Below are positions 41,410 through 50,127 of a stretch of DNA of 64,000 bases, in pieces; position 1 is the first letter of the stretch; each line of letters opens with the position of its first letter. Origin of the DNA: JANLYC01 sp963750495 (GTDB lineage: Bacteria > Actinomycetota > Actinomycetes > Propionibacteriales > Nocardioidaceae); NCBI GenBank assembly GCA_963750495.1, contig CAVVQV010000006.1, forward strand, positions 62,001-126,000, in the 5' to 3' direction. The translations under genes were made by a program, and so were the position numbers. The notes under the pieces were generated by a model. The model saw nothing but the letters and a program-made list of their open reading frames with translations, did not search any database and had not been told where the DNA came from.

Positions 41410-41631
41410 ATGAGCCACCATGTGAACGCCGAGCTGGTTGCCAACGTGTTGAAGGTGTTGGTCGCTCCCGGCGACACAGTGGCAGTGGGTGACATGCTCG
41501 TCATCCTCGAGTCGATGAAGATGGAGATCCCGGTGACCAGCGAGATCCCGGGAACCATCACGGAGGTCGGCGTCGCCGAGGGAGACGTGGTCACCGAAGG
41601 GGACCTGATCGCGACCATCGACGAGGACTGA
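41410..41631 (+). CDS. stand-alone biotin/lipoyl attachment domain protein
   Basis: The 73-residue protein is a single biotinyl domain with the attachment motif ESMKMEI (K37) flanked by two similar hairpins (LVAPGDTVAVGD and GVAEGDVVTEGD). It resembles the small biotinylated carrier proteins of actinobacterial acyl-CoA carboxylases. No carboxylase subunit is nearby, so its partner is unknown. ATG with an AAGGAG Shine-Dalgarno. It is convergent with the regulator pseudogene. Confidence 0.88.
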   Translation: MSHHVNAELVANVLKVLVAPGDTVAVGDMLVILESMKMEIPVTSEIPGTITEVGVAEGDVVTEGDLIATIDED

Positions 41632-41666
41632 CCGGCTGCGTCAGGGCGGCCCTCCGGCGCGGTGCG

Positions 41667-43381
41667 TCAACCGGCCAGCTGGCTGCTCACGCCGAGCGCC
41701 CTTTCCAGAAGGCCGTCCAACCGGCACTTCGCGGCGCTCTCGATCGCGCGTCCGACCACCGCCTCGGCACGCGCCGTGTCGCCGAGCTCCATGGCTGCCT
41801 CGGCCTCGGCGACGAGGATGTCCACCTCGACCCAGCTGTAGGCGTCGGTCACCCGCCGGCACATCACGCCGGCGTTGGCCATCCATTCCAGCGCCGCCTC
41901 GTGATGGTGCTCAGCCAAGTGCGCCAGACCCACACTCTTCGCCGTGACGCCTTCCCAGCACGGGTCCTTGAGCTGTCGCGCGAGTGCGAACGAGGCCTCG
42001 GCGTCGGCCCGGACGGCCTGCGGATCGTCTCCGCTGGCCAACCGGGCGTGAGCGAGCCAGGCGTCCGGCCATGGCCGGAACGCGGTCCAGTGCTCGCGGT
42101 CGGCAAGAGTCCGCGAGTCGCGAGCCCAGGCCATCGCTTCGACCAGCCGGCCCTGGACGAACAACGTCCGTGCTCCCAGGCCCAGGCTGAACACCTCGCG
42201 GCGTACTGCACCCGCGCTTCGGCTCAGTTCCACCGCCTCCGCAAAGCGGTCGGCACCGGCTTGGAGCTTTCCCCAGTCGCTGAGGTTCATGGCGTCGAAC
42301 GAGGCGACCGCTGCCGCCAGCGTCGGGTCGTCGACGGCGAGCTCACCGGCCGCGCGCAAGTAGTCATCCGCGCTCGACCGCCGGCCCGCGAGCACGTCCA
42401 CGTAACCGAGCTCGGCGAGCCCCTTCGCTGCCGTGCCGGGCGCTCCGGCGGCGGTGGCCACCTCGACGGCAGCGCCGAGCAGCACCGAGCCCTCGTCGTC
42501 GTACCCCTGGACGGCGTGCACGAGAGCGGTACCGAGCTCCAGGAGGCAACGACCGAGCACGTACGTGTCTCCGGAGGTCTCGGCTGCCGCCGTGGCAGAT
42601 CGTAGACACTCGATCCCTGCGTCGGACGCACCGGCCGACAGCGCCGCCAGACCCGCTTCGCAGAGCGATTCAGCGGTCGCCCTGGCCGAGACTCCGGGTA
42701 CCGGCGCCGAGACGGCTGGTCGCGCGGCAGCACGGATCGCCGGGGTGGCGTCGACTCCCAGCTCGTCGACGAACATCGCTTCACTGTGGCTGGCCTGCCG
42801 TGCTGCGGCGGACGCGTCGCCCGATGCCGCCAGTGCCTTGACCAGCAGGACGTGCGAGCCCTCCTCCCACGGTGCCCGCCGCACCATCGCTCCCGCCAGC
42901 ATCACGGCCCGGTCGAACACGCGACCCGAGAGTGCGCGCAGTGTCGCCTGGCGCAGCGCCGACACCACCTCGGCATCAACCCGTTGACGTTCGATGAGCA
43001 ACCACGACTCGTAGCCGGGTGACCCTTTCACCTCGATGCCTTCCAGGAACTGCCCTTCGGGGATCTCCTCCGGGAGGTCGCCACTCGCGACCTCGTCGAC
43101 ATCGAGGCTCACCTCGGAGGCAGCAGGCATCGAGAGGGGGTTGCCTTCGAAGGCGCCGGCCAGGCGGGTCCGACGACGGAGCTCGGCCAACGCCCACCGC
43201 GCGCGCCGAACGGGTCGTCCGCCTCGCTGAACAGCTCCGCAACGAGGACCTCGCGCGATACCGGGTCCGACGAGCGTGCCAACCGGCCGAGCAGTGCCCA
43301 CGTCTTGTGTCCCCGAGGGCCGGCGACCGGTTGACCGTCGAGCTCGAAGCCCGGTTTTCCGATCAGGCGGATCCGCAGCAC
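41667..43381 (-). pseudogene. SARP/BTAD-type regulator with TPR repeats, interrupted by a frameshift
   Basis: The first 60 codons from GTG 43381 encode a winged-helix/BTAD N-terminus (LRIRLIGKPGFELDGQPVAG, HKTWALLGRLARSSDP, EADDPFGA). The reading frame then shifts: the expected FGALRWALAELRR continues in another frame (ARWALAELRRRTRLAG), which stays open for over 500 codons of BTAD/TPR helices to 41667. Adding one base (for example T, restoring GCG-CTG-CGG) near 43199-43201 gives one 571-residue protein. The C-terminal part lacks the NB-ARC ATPase of AfsR. A TAGATT box 7 nt before GTG 43381 suggests a leaderless start. It may be a true lesion, a sequencing error or a programmed shift. Confidence 0.75.
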
Positions 43382-43388
43382 GTCGCTC

Positions 43389-43394
43389 AATCTA
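43389..43394 (-). promoter_or_regulatory. leaderless -10 box of the SARP/TPR regulator
   Basis: Minus-strand TAGATT ends 7 nt before GTG 43381. It overlaps the stop of the upstream small gene, so the regulator can be transcribed on its own. Confidence 0.4.
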
Positions 43395-43700
43395 CTGAAC
43401 GCCGACGGCGAGGAGGGGCGCTGAAGATCCGCCCAGGCGCCTGAGCAGCTGCGCTCGGTCGGCGAGCGGGAGATCTCGCAGCAGGACGCCGTGCACGATG
43501 CCGAAGGCCCGCAGTCGTGCGACCTCCGAGCCCTCCCAGTCGGCGAGGGCCGCCGCAGCGCCCGGACACAGGTCCCGTGCCGCCGCTGCCAAGGCGTCGA
43601 GCACCCAGAGTTCGGTCGCCGTCCCGCGTTCAGCGATGTCGTCGGCGACCCGGTCGAGAGTTGTGCTGAGTTCTACCCAGGTGGTGTCGTCAGTTTCCAT
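43392..43700 (-). CDS. hypothetical small helical protein
   Basis: The 102-residue product is mostly helical and acidic, with an Ala/Leu-rich core and a single Cys (RDLCPGAA). I do not recognise a family. It starts at ATG 43700 and ends 10 nt before the regulator start, so the two may be linked. Codon use and start position look genuine, but there is no further evidence of function. Confidence 0.55.
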   Translation of the reverse strand: METDDTTWVELSTTLDRVADDIAERGTATELWVLDALAAAARDLCPGAAAALADWEGSEVARLRAFGIVHGVLLRDLPLADRAQLLRRLGGSSAPLLAVGVQ

Positions 43701-43799
43701 GATGAGATCGTCTGCCCCGACCGTGTGACGAAACGGGTGACGGCCGACCCCGGGCAGAATTCTTTGCTGACCGGCGCCCGAACGGACGGTTCGGTTCGG

Positions 43800-44537
43800 T
43801 CAGGGCGTACGGCGCTTCAAGGTGGCAGCGCCGAGAGCGAGCGCGGCCATGATGAAGCCGACGATGACCAGCAGGTCGACCCCGTAGCCGCCGGTGAGGT
43901 CCGCCGACTTCTGGAGACTCTGCATCGCGTCCACCGCATAGCTCAACGGGAGCGCGTCGGAGACGCTGTTCAGCGTGCGGGGCAGCTCGTCACGCGGCAC
44001 GAACAGTCCACACAGCAGGATCTGGGGGATCACCACGGCCGGCATGAACTGCACTGCCTGGAACTCCGTCTCGGCAAAGGCCGACACGAACAACCCCAAC
44101 GCCGTACCGAGCACTGCGTCGACGACCGCTATCAGACCGAGCGCCCAGACCGGGCCGATGACGTCGAGGCCCAGCAACCCCACGGTCAGCGCCACCGCCA
44201 GCAACGCCTGGACGAGGGCCGCAAGTCCGAAGGCGATCGCGTAGCCGAGCAGCAGGTCGAGCTTGCCCATCGGCATCGAGAGCAACCGCTCGAGCGTGCC
44301 CGAGGAGCGCTCGCGCAGGGTGGTCACCGAGGTCACGAGGAACATCACGGTGAACGGGAACATCGCCAGCAGCGGTGGGCCGAAGCGGTCGAAGGCGACG
44401 GCGTTGCGATCGAACATCCACCACAACAACGTCAGCAGGACACACGGCACGACGAGCAGGAGCGCGATCGTGCGCGGGTCGCGGCGGAGCTGCCGGAGGA
44501 CGCGAGCCGCGACGGCGACGGTGATCCGTGGGTTCAT
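43800..44537 (-). CDS. ABC-2 type transporter permease
   Basis: The 245-residue membrane protein has six helices arranged as in ABC-2 permeases; the first begins TIALLLVVPCVLLTLLWWMF and the last is VDLLVIVGFIMAALALGAA. The conserved cytoplasmic TTLRERSSGTLERLLSMPMG motif follows helix 2. It pairs with the ATPase encoded immediately upstream, overlapping by ATGA. Together they form a half-size exporter, likely for a drug, lipid or peptide. Confidence 0.9.
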   Translation of the reverse strand: MNPRITVAVAARVLRQLRRDPRTIALLLVVPCVLLTLLWWMFDRNAVAFDRFGPPLLAMFPFTVMFLVTSVTTLRERSSGTLERLLSMPMGKLDLLLGYAIAFGLAALVQALLAVALTVGLLGLDVIGPVWALGLIAVVDAVLGTALGLFVSAFAETEFQAVQFMPAVVIPQILLCGLFVPRDELPRTLNSVSDALPLSYAVDAMQSLQKSADLTGGYGVDLLVIVGFIMAALALGAATLKRRTP

Positions 44538-45265
44538 GCCGGCTGCCCTTCGACCAGGGCGAGGAAGGCCGACTCGACGTGCGCTGTCCCGGTGCGGCTC
44601 AGCAGCTCGTCGACCGTGTCGTCGGCGATCAGCTCCCCTCCCCGCATCAACAACAGCCGATGACAGCGCTCGGCTTCGTCCATCACGTGGCTGGACACGA
44701 TGATCGAGGTTCCGCCGGCCGCCAGCTCGGCGAACATGGCCCACAGCTGGTTGCGCAGCACCGGGTCGAGACCGACGGTGGGCTCGTCGAGCACCAGAAG
44801 ATCGGGTCTGCTCAGCAGCGCGACCGCCAGGGAGACGCGGGACTGCTCGCCGCCGGACAGCCGCCCGACCACGTCGTCGAGGTGCTCCTCGAGACCAACC
44901 GTCTCGGCCACGCTGCCGACGCCGGAGTGATCGACGCCGAGAACAGCGGCGAAGAACGCCAGGTTCTCCCGCACCGTCAGGTCGGCGTACACGCTGGGTG
45001 CCTGGGTGACATACCCGACCCGTCGGCGCAGATCTGGGCTGCCGGCAGGCTCGCCGAGCACGCTGACCGTTCCGGACCGGACGACCTGCGCACCGACGAT
45101 CGCCCTCATCAGCGTGGTCTTGCCGCAGCCGGACGGTCCGAGCAGCCCCGTGATCTGACCGGTCGGCACCGAGGTCGAGAGGCCGGAGATCACCTCACGG
45201 TCACCCCGGACGATCTGCAGGTCAGCGATCGTGATGGCCGGTGTCGTCGAGGTCATGCGCTCCAT
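44534..45265 (-). CDS. ABC transporter ATP-binding protein
   Basis: The 243-residue ATPase has Walker A GLLGPSGCGKTTLM, signature RLSGGEQSRVSLA, Walker B LLVLDEPTVGLDP and the switch histidine in IVSSHVMDEAE. These subunits drive ABC-2 exporters of the DrrA/Nod type. Two in-frame ATGs (45265 and 45256) are possible; neither has a well-placed Shine-Dalgarno, and the longer is given. Confidence 0.9.
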   Translation of the reverse strand: MERMTSTTPAITIADLQIVRGDREVISGLSTSVPTGQITGLLGPSGCGKTTLMRAIVGAQVVRSGTVSVLGEPAGSPDLRRRVGYVTQAPSVYADLTVRENLAFFAAVLGVDHSGVGSVAETVGLEEHLDDVVGRLSGGEQSRVSLAVALLSRPDLLVLDEPTVGLDPVLRNQLWAMFAELAAGGTSIIVSSHVMDEAERCHRLLLMRGGELIADDTVDELLSRTGTAHVESAFLALVEGQPA

Positions 45266-45301
45266 GATTGGCCCAACCGGCCGCGAAGACCAGCACCCTC
45301 G

Positions 45302-46216
45302 TCACCGGCCTCGTCGCCGCCCGGCCCGGACCACCGCGCCGTCGGCCGGCCGTTTCCGCGCGGCCGCGGCGAAAGCGGGATCGGCAGCGGCGAAGTGCAG
45401 CCGGGTGAAGGCGAGAGACTCCGCCAGGTCTGCTTGTCGGATTGCTCTGCTCTGGGCCTTCCGCGTGTTGATCTCGACCACGACACTGCCGGCATACCCC
45501 TGACCGGCGAGAAGCTCGAGCAGCTCCGCGCATGGCTGGTTGCCATGGCCGGGGACCAGGTGCTCGTCTTTTGCCGAGCCACTGCCGTCAGCAAGGTGAA
45601 TGTGCCGAAGGCGTGCCCCGAGCTCGGTGACCATCCGGATCGGGTCGGTGCCCGCGGTCGCCGTGTGTGACAGGTCGATCGTGACGTTCGCATAGGGCTG
45701 GTCGACCGGGTTCCACCCGGGCACGTAAGCCTGGAGCTCACGCTTGGACGCGCGCCACGGGTACATGTTCTCGACAGCGACCGCGATGCCGGTCTCGCTC
45801 TCGAGGTCGGCCACGCCGTCGATGAAACGCCGCGCATAGTCACGTTGCCACCGAAACGGCGGGTGGACGACGACGGTGTCCGCTCCCAGCGCCGCAGCCA
45901 TGGCAGTGCTGCGCTGCAGCTTTCCCCACGGATCGGTGCCCCACACGCGCTGGGTGATGAGCAGGCACGGGGCATGCACGGCGCAGACCGGGATCTGGTG
46001 ATAGTCGACGAGGTGCCGAATCGCGTCGACGTCCTGGCTGACGGGATCGATGCCGACCATCACCTCGACCGCGTCGTACCCCAGTCGGGCCGCGAGCTCG
46101 AACGCGCTGGCGGTGGACTCGGGATAGACCGACGCCGACGACAACGCCACGCGAGCGGTCGGGACCCGGACCGGGCTCACTGCTCGCTGACGCCGTCGGC
46201 GGGTGTCGTCGCTCAC
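45302..46216 (-). CDS. sugar phosphate isomerase/epimerase family TIM-barrel protein
   Basis: The 304-residue protein belongs to the AP-endonuclease-2/xylose-isomerase-like TIM barrel family: LAARLGYDAVEVMVG, VCAVHAPCLL, VVVHPPFRWQRDYA, AVENMYPWR, TIDLSHTATAG, HIHLADGSGSAKDEHLVPG and VVVEINTRKA. The His, Glu and Asp ligands of the divalent metal site are in place. Substrate unknown. The start is GTG, 6 nt after a TAGGCT box (leaderless). A homologue lies near ppx in mycobacteria. Confidence 0.85.
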   Translation of the reverse strand: MSDDTRRRRQRAVSPVRVPTARVALSSASVYPESTASAFELAARLGYDAVEVMVGIDPVSQDVDAIRHLVDYHQIPVCAVHAPCLLITQRVWGTDPWGKLQRSTAMAAALGADTVVVHPPFRWQRDYARRFIDGVADLESETGIAVAVENMYPWRASKRELQAYVPGWNPVDQPYANVTIDLSHTATAGTDPIRMVTELGARLRHIHLADGSGSAKDEHLVPGHGNQPCAELLELLAGQGYAGSVVVEINTRKAQSRAIRQADLAESLAFTRLHFAAADPAFAAAARKRPADGAVVRAGRRRGR

Positions 46217-46222
46217 CTGGTC

Positions 46223-46228
46223 AGCCTA
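46223..46228 (-). promoter_or_regulatory. leaderless -10 box of the TIM-barrel gene
   Basis: Minus-strand TAGGCT ends 6 nt before the GTG at 46216; no Shine-Dalgarno. Confidence 0.5.
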
Positions 46229-46269
46229 GGCACGTGAACCGGACCTGGGGTGGGCACCCACCACGTGGC

Positions 46270-47193
46270 TCACAAGGTGTCGAGCTTCTGCAGGATCACG
46301 CCTTCACGGAGCGCCCACGGGCAGATCTGCAGCTTCTCGATCTTGAACAGGTCCATGACCGCCTCGGCGACCATCCCCCCGGCGACGAGCTGGTGGGCAC
46401 GGGCGGCGGAGACCCCGGGAAGGTCAGCCCGATCCTCGCTGCTCATGGCGGCGATCTTGGGCAACCACTTGTCCAGGTCGGAGCGGGTGAGCATCCGGCG
46501 GACGAAGGGGCCGTCCTCGCTCGGTGCCGCGCCACAGACACGTGCCAACGACCGGAAGGTCTTCGAAGTGGCCACGGTGTGGTCGCCGACGCCGGCGCGT
46601 AGCAGCGGTCCCGCGTCCTGTGCGATCTCGGTCCGGATGTGCTTGCGCAGCGCCCTGAGCTGCTCGGGGGTCGAGACGTCGTCCGGCAGCCAGGCTCGCG
46701 TCAGGCGCCCGGCGCCAAGCTCCAGCGACTGGGTGACGTCCGGCCGCTCGTCGTCCCCCGCCGCGATCTCGAGCGATCCACCGCCGATGTCGAACACGGC
46801 CAGCCGACCGGAGGACCAGCCGAACCAACGGCGGACGGCCAGGAACGTCAACCTGGCCTCGTCCTCGCCGGCCAGCACGACCAGGTCGACACCTGTTTCG
46901 TCATGGACGCGGGTCAGGACGTCATCGGTGTTGCTGGCCTCCCGGATCGCCGACGTCGCGAACGCCATCACGGACTCGCACCCCTGGTCCTCGGCCTCCT
47001 GGAGCGCCACCTTGATGAAAGAGACGAGGGAGTCGACGCCACGGTCGGACAGGGCACCGTCCTGGGTGAGGTGCTCGGCCAGCCGCAACGCCTGCTTGGT
47101 CGACGACGCCGGCAACGGCGGCGCGCCGCGATGGGCATCGACCACGAGCAGATGCGCGGTGTTCGAACCTACGTCCAGCACGCCTTCTCTCAT
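46270..47193 (-). CDS. Ppx/GppA phosphatase (exopolyphosphatase-like)
   Basis: The 307-residue ASKHA-fold protein starts GVLDVGSNTAHLLVVDA and shows ATSAIREA, VLAGEDEARLTFLAV, and the phosphate loop VFDIGGGSLEIA. It is the short single-module Ppx type of actinobacteria, which in M. tuberculosis (Rv0496) degrades short polyphosphate. ATG at 47193, 6 nt after a TAGCCT box. It is divergent from the Cys-rich gene, the counterpart of Rv0495c. Confidence 0.9.
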   Translation of the reverse strand: MREGVLDVGSNTAHLLVVDAHRGAPPLPASSTKQALRLAEHLTQDGALSDRGVDSLVSFIKVALQEAEDQGCESVMAFATSAIREASNTDDVLTRVHDETGVDLVVLAGEDEARLTFLAVRRWFGWSSGRLAVFDIGGGSLEIAAGDDERPDVTQSLELGAGRLTRAWLPDDVSTPEQLRALRKHIRTEIAQDAGPLLRAGVGDHTVATSKTFRSLARVCGAAPSEDGPFVRRMLTRSDLDKWLPKIAAMSSEDRADLPGVSAARAHQLVAGGMVAEAVMDLFKIEKLQICPWALREGVILQKLDTL

Positions 47194-47199
47194 GGGTTG

Positions 47200-47252
47200 A
47201 GGCTAACGCCCGGCGAGGCCCCGCGGCGTCGTTGACAGGAGCGACCTAGGGT
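47200..47252. promoter_or_regulatory. divergent pair of leaderless -10 boxes (ppx and the Cys-rich gene)
   Basis: Minus-strand TAGCCT (47200-47205) ends 6 nt before the ppx ATG; plus-strand TAGGGT (47247-47252) ends 6 nt before GTG 47259. The 65-nt gap holds both promoters back to back, so their -35 regions overlap. Confidence 0.5.
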
Positions 47253-47258
47253 GGGCGT

Positions 47259-48062
47259 GTGCCAGAGGTTTCCCCCGACTTCCCCCGCGCGTTCGTCGAG
47301 TTCGACGATCCGGGCGACGAGTCCCAACGTTTCAAGGTCGACCTCACCTGGTTGACGTCGCGCTGGAGCTGCATCTTCGGCGCCGGTTGCCAAGGCATCT
47401 ACGCAGACCGGCCGGACGACGGCTGCTGCACGCTCGGGGCGCACTTCTCAGACAAGGCAGACGAGAAGCGCACCCGCCAGTTCGTCAAGCTCCTCGGCCC
47501 CGACGACTGGCAGTTCCACGACGTGGGCACCCAGGGCAAGAATTCCTGGATCGAGACCGACGAGGACGGCGAGCGCAAGACCGCCGTCCACGAAGGCGGT
47601 TGCATCTTCCTCAACCGGCCCGGCTTCACCGGTGGCGCCGGCTGCGCCCTGCACGGCTGGGCTCTGCGTCATGACCACCACCCGCTCGAGACCAAGCCCA
47701 ACGTGTGCTGGCAGCTGCCGATACGCCGGTTGTTCCGTGAGGTCGAGCGCGGCGACAAGACGTCCTACACCGAGGTGACGATCACCGAGTACGACCGGAG
47801 AGGCTGGGGCGAGGGCGGTCACGACCTCGACTGGTACTGCTCGGCCAACACCGAGGCACATGTCGGCACAGATCCGGTCTACGTCAGCAACGGACCAGAG
47901 CTCGTCGAGCTGATGGGCCAGGCGGCCTACGACCTGCTCGTCGACCACTGCCGCGACTACGAGCTGCGCCGCTCTCAGCTCACCCTGCACCCAGCCACGG
48001 CAGCGGCCGGCGCGTCGCCAGCGCCCGTGGCCAAGGCGGCCGCCCGAGCGACCCGCCGGTAA
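47259..48062 (+). CDS. Cys-rich protein of the Rv0495c type, possible metal or Fe-S binder
   Basis: The 267-residue protein has clustered cysteines: C38 (RWSCIFG), C44 (GAGCQGI), C56 and C57 (DDGCCTLGAHF), then GGCIFLN, GAGCALHGWALRH, NVCWQLPIRR, WYCSAN and DHCRDY. The spacing recalls YkgJ/DUF3109 zinc or iron-sulfur cluster families, but I cannot assign a function. It is conserved next to ppx in mycobacteria. The start is GTG, leaderless. The C-terminal 25 residues are Ala-rich and variable. Confidence 0.78.
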   Translation: MPEVSPDFPRAFVEFDDPGDESQRFKVDLTWLTSRWSCIFGAGCQGIYADRPDDGCCTLGAHFSDKADEKRTRQFVKLLGPDDWQFHDVGTQGKNSWIETDEDGERKTAVHEGGCIFLNRPGFTGGAGCALHGWALRHDHHPLETKPNVCWQLPIRRLFREVERGDKTSYTEVTITEYDRRGWGEGGHDLDWYCSANTEAHVGTDPVYVSNGPELVELMGQAAYDLLVDHCRDYELRRSQLTLHPATAAAGASPAPVAKAAARATRR

Positions 48063-48120
48063 CCGTCGTCGGCGTACCCCGGTGGCCCAGCACGGATCGG
48101 TAGCGGCCACAATGATGCGC

Positions 48121-48759
48121 ATGCATCTCGACCATCTCTCGTTCGCTGTTGGCCCTGACGGCCTCAACGGCACCACGGAGCGGTTGTCTGAGCTGCTCGG
48201 CGAATCTTTTGTCGACGGGGGTGTCCATCCACGGTTCGGGACGCGCAACCGCGTGCTTCCCCTGACCGACGGGCAGTACCTCGAAGTCGTCGAGGTGCTC
48301 GACCACCCCGCCTCCGACAAGGCCCCCTTCGGGCAGGCGGTACGCGCCAGGTCGGCCGCCGGCGGGGGTTGGCTGGGTTGGGTCGTCGCCGTCGACGACC
48401 TCGAGCCGATCGAGAAGAGACTCGAACGTGAAGCCGTGCCGGGCAACCGGCATCGGCCCGACGGCGTCGAGCTGCGCTGGAAGCAGGTCGGCGTCAGAGG
48501 CCTGCAGACCGACCCGCAGCTGCCCTTCTTCGTCCAGTGGGAGAGTCCCGCCGAGCTGCACCCCTCCGTCGGCTCCTCCGGCAAGGTCTCGCTGAGCAAG
48601 ATGGAGATCGCCGGCGACTACCAGCGGGTGGCCGCGTGGCTCAACACACCGATCGAGCACCGCATCGGCCAGTTCGACGTCGAGTGGGTGGCCCCGAACG
48701 GCACGCCCGGGATCGTCGCCGCGACGTTCACCACGCCTGCCGGCACGATCCGGATCTGA
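48121..48759 (+). CDS. glyoxalase-like (VOC superfamily) domain protein
   Basis: The 212-residue protein begins MHLDHLSFAVGPDGLN, the first VOC beta-alpha-beta unit with the metal-type histidine, followed by RNRVLPLTDGQYLEVVEVL. The C-terminal half repeats the fold with VSLSKMEIAGDYQ. It looks like the Glyoxalase_3-like group of unknown function. ATG 48121 is 7 nt after CACAAT, a weak leaderless box; ATGs at 48112 and 48115 are alternatives. Confidence 0.75.
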   Translation: MHLDHLSFAVGPDGLNGTTERLSELLGESFVDGGVHPRFGTRNRVLPLTDGQYLEVVEVLDHPASDKAPFGQAVRARSAAGGGWLGWVVAVDDLEPIEKRLEREAVPGNRHRPDGVELRWKQVGVRGLQTDPQLPFFVQWESPAELHPSVGSSGKVSLSKMEIAGDYQRVAAWLNTPIEHRIGQFDVEWVAPNGTPGIVAATFTTPAGTIRI

Positions 48760-48789
48760 CCGGCGGCTGCGACAGCCACCGCCTGTGAC

Positions 48790-49512
48790 GTGATGGCTCA
48801 CTCGCCAGACCTCCCCCGCGGCATCAGCGCCGGCGCCGTACCGAGCCCGAACATCTGGAACGACCCTGCGACGTACGAGCTCGAGAACCTGGCTGTCGAC
48901 CCAGCAGGCGTCATCGAGCAGACGATGGCCTCGATCCGGCCGTACGCCGGGGCCGTGCTCCTCGACATCGGGTGCGGAACGGGTTTTCACCTCCCCCGCT
49001 TTGCCGCCACCGCGGCGCAGGTGATCGGGGTCGAGCCACATCCGGCGCTTGCCCTCGGAGCACAACGGCGTACCCGTGACCTGTCCAACGTCGAGGTGCG
49101 GAAGGGGGTGGCCCAGGCCTTGCCCGTCGACCCCTCGAGCATCGACGTCGTGCACGCTCGCTGGAGCTATTTCTTCGGGCCCGGCTGCGAACCCGGGTTG
49201 ACCGAGATCGACCGGGTGCTCCGCCGGGGCGGCGCCGCGTTCATCATCGACAACGACGCGTCGACGAGCACGTTCGGTCGCTGGTTCAGATGGGCACACC
49301 CGACGTACGACCCCGATGCTGTCGACGTCTTCTTTGCGCGACACGGCTGGACCAACCACCGGCGCCTGATCCGCTGGTCGTTCACCAGCCGTGCAGACCT
49401 GGCCGCCGTCGTGGGGATCGAGTTCGCGCCTGACCTGGCAGCGCGGATCCTCGCCGAACATCCGGGAGCCGACGTCGACTACGCGATCGTGGTCCGCACG
49501 AAACTCACCTGA
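48790..49512 (+). CDS. class I SAM-dependent methyltransferase
   Basis: The 240-residue protein has the SAM motif LLDIGCGTGFHLP (57-69), VIGVEPHPAL for the acidic ribose contact, and VVHARWSYFFGPG at motif IV. It does not match a named small-molecule methyltransferase. GTG 48790 or ATG 48793 may be the start; the second follows directly. It is 30 nt downstream of the VOC gene, possibly cotranscribed. Confidence 0.82.
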   Translation: MMAHSPDLPRGISAGAVPSPNIWNDPATYELENLAVDPAGVIEQTMASIRPYAGAVLLDIGCGTGFHLPRFAATAAQVIGVEPHPALALGAQRRTRDLSNVEVRKGVAQALPVDPSSIDVVHARWSYFFGPGCEPGLTEIDRVLRRGGAAFIIDNDASTSTFGRWFRWAHPTYDPDAVDVFFARHGWTNHRRLIRWSFTSRADLAAVVGIEFAPDLAARILAEHPGADVDYAIVVRTKLT

Positions 49513-49535
49513 GCGACCGCCGGAGTGGCAGCCCG

Positions 49536-49940
49536 CTAGTCCGGCTCCTGAACCGTGTCGGCGTGCCGGTGCGCGACCTTCCACCCGCCGTCTTCTCGAC
49601 GGTAGACCTGCGTCACGCGAAGCGTGTAGGTCCGGGGCCGGCCGTTGACCGATGCCTGTGTGTGTTCGTAGCCGACGGTATAGGCCATGTCGCCGCTCAC
49701 GTCGGCGGCGACGACGTCGTGTGAGTACGACGTGCAGTTCGAGAACGTGGGTTCCAACGTGCGGAACAGGTCGCCGACCTCCTGCTGACCGGTAGCCGAC
49801 AGCCAGGCACCGAGCACCGACACCGGCTCGTGCGTGGTCCAGATCGCGAATCGCGGGGCGGCGTCCCCATGGTGCAACGCAATCTCGGCTTCCTTGAGCC
49901 GAGTCCCGACCCAGTCCATGAAGTCGTCCCTGTCCGTCAT
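49536..49940 (-). CDS. SnoaL-like / DUF4440-type NTF2-fold protein
   Basis: The 134-residue protein has the cone-shaped NTF2-like pattern: an N-terminal helix (DFMDWVGTRLKEAEIALHHG), a central strand region ending YTVGYEHTQASVNGR, and the typical end TQVYRREDGGWKVAHRHAD. Members range from isomerases to binding proteins, so function is open. The ATG at 49940 has a GGGAGGTAG Shine-Dalgarno. Confidence 0.8.
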   Translation of the reverse strand: MTDRDDFMDWVGTRLKEAEIALHHGDAAPRFAIWTTHEPVSVLGAWLSATGQQEVGDLFRTLEPTFSNCTSYSHDVVAADVSGDMAYTVGYEHTQASVNGRPRTYTLRVTQVYRREDGGWKVAHRHADTVQEPD

Positions 49941-50114
49941 CAGCTACCTCCCGCTGCTGGGCCGGCGCAACCTGCGAAGCCCTTCCTTTCGATTGAACAT
50001 CTCGAGCGCAAGAGTCGGCTCGGTGAGCCCCGACCGCCGGCGGGTTGCGAGGGCTGCTGCGAGCGACGATGCGCCGCGCCCGGCGTGGCAACGGCCGTTG
50101 TCGGCGCCAGCACC

Positions 50115-50120
50115 TAGCGT
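50115..50120 (+). promoter_or_regulatory. leaderless -10 box of radA
   Basis: TAGCGT lies 7 nt before the ATG at 50128. The 187-nt gap to the divergent SnoaL-like gene holds no other clear signal. Confidence 0.5.
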
Positions 50121-50127
50121 CGTCCCC

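Noticed and set aside
47232..47237. TTGACA as a -35 for the Cys-rich gene
   Set aside because: It is only 9 nt from the TAGGGT box; a -35 needs about 16-19 nt.
47980..50091. A 703-codon frame on the minus strand antisense to the VOC and methyltransferase genes
   Set aside because: Composition is Arg/His/Gly-rich as in other shadow frames; the plus-strand genes have clear domains.
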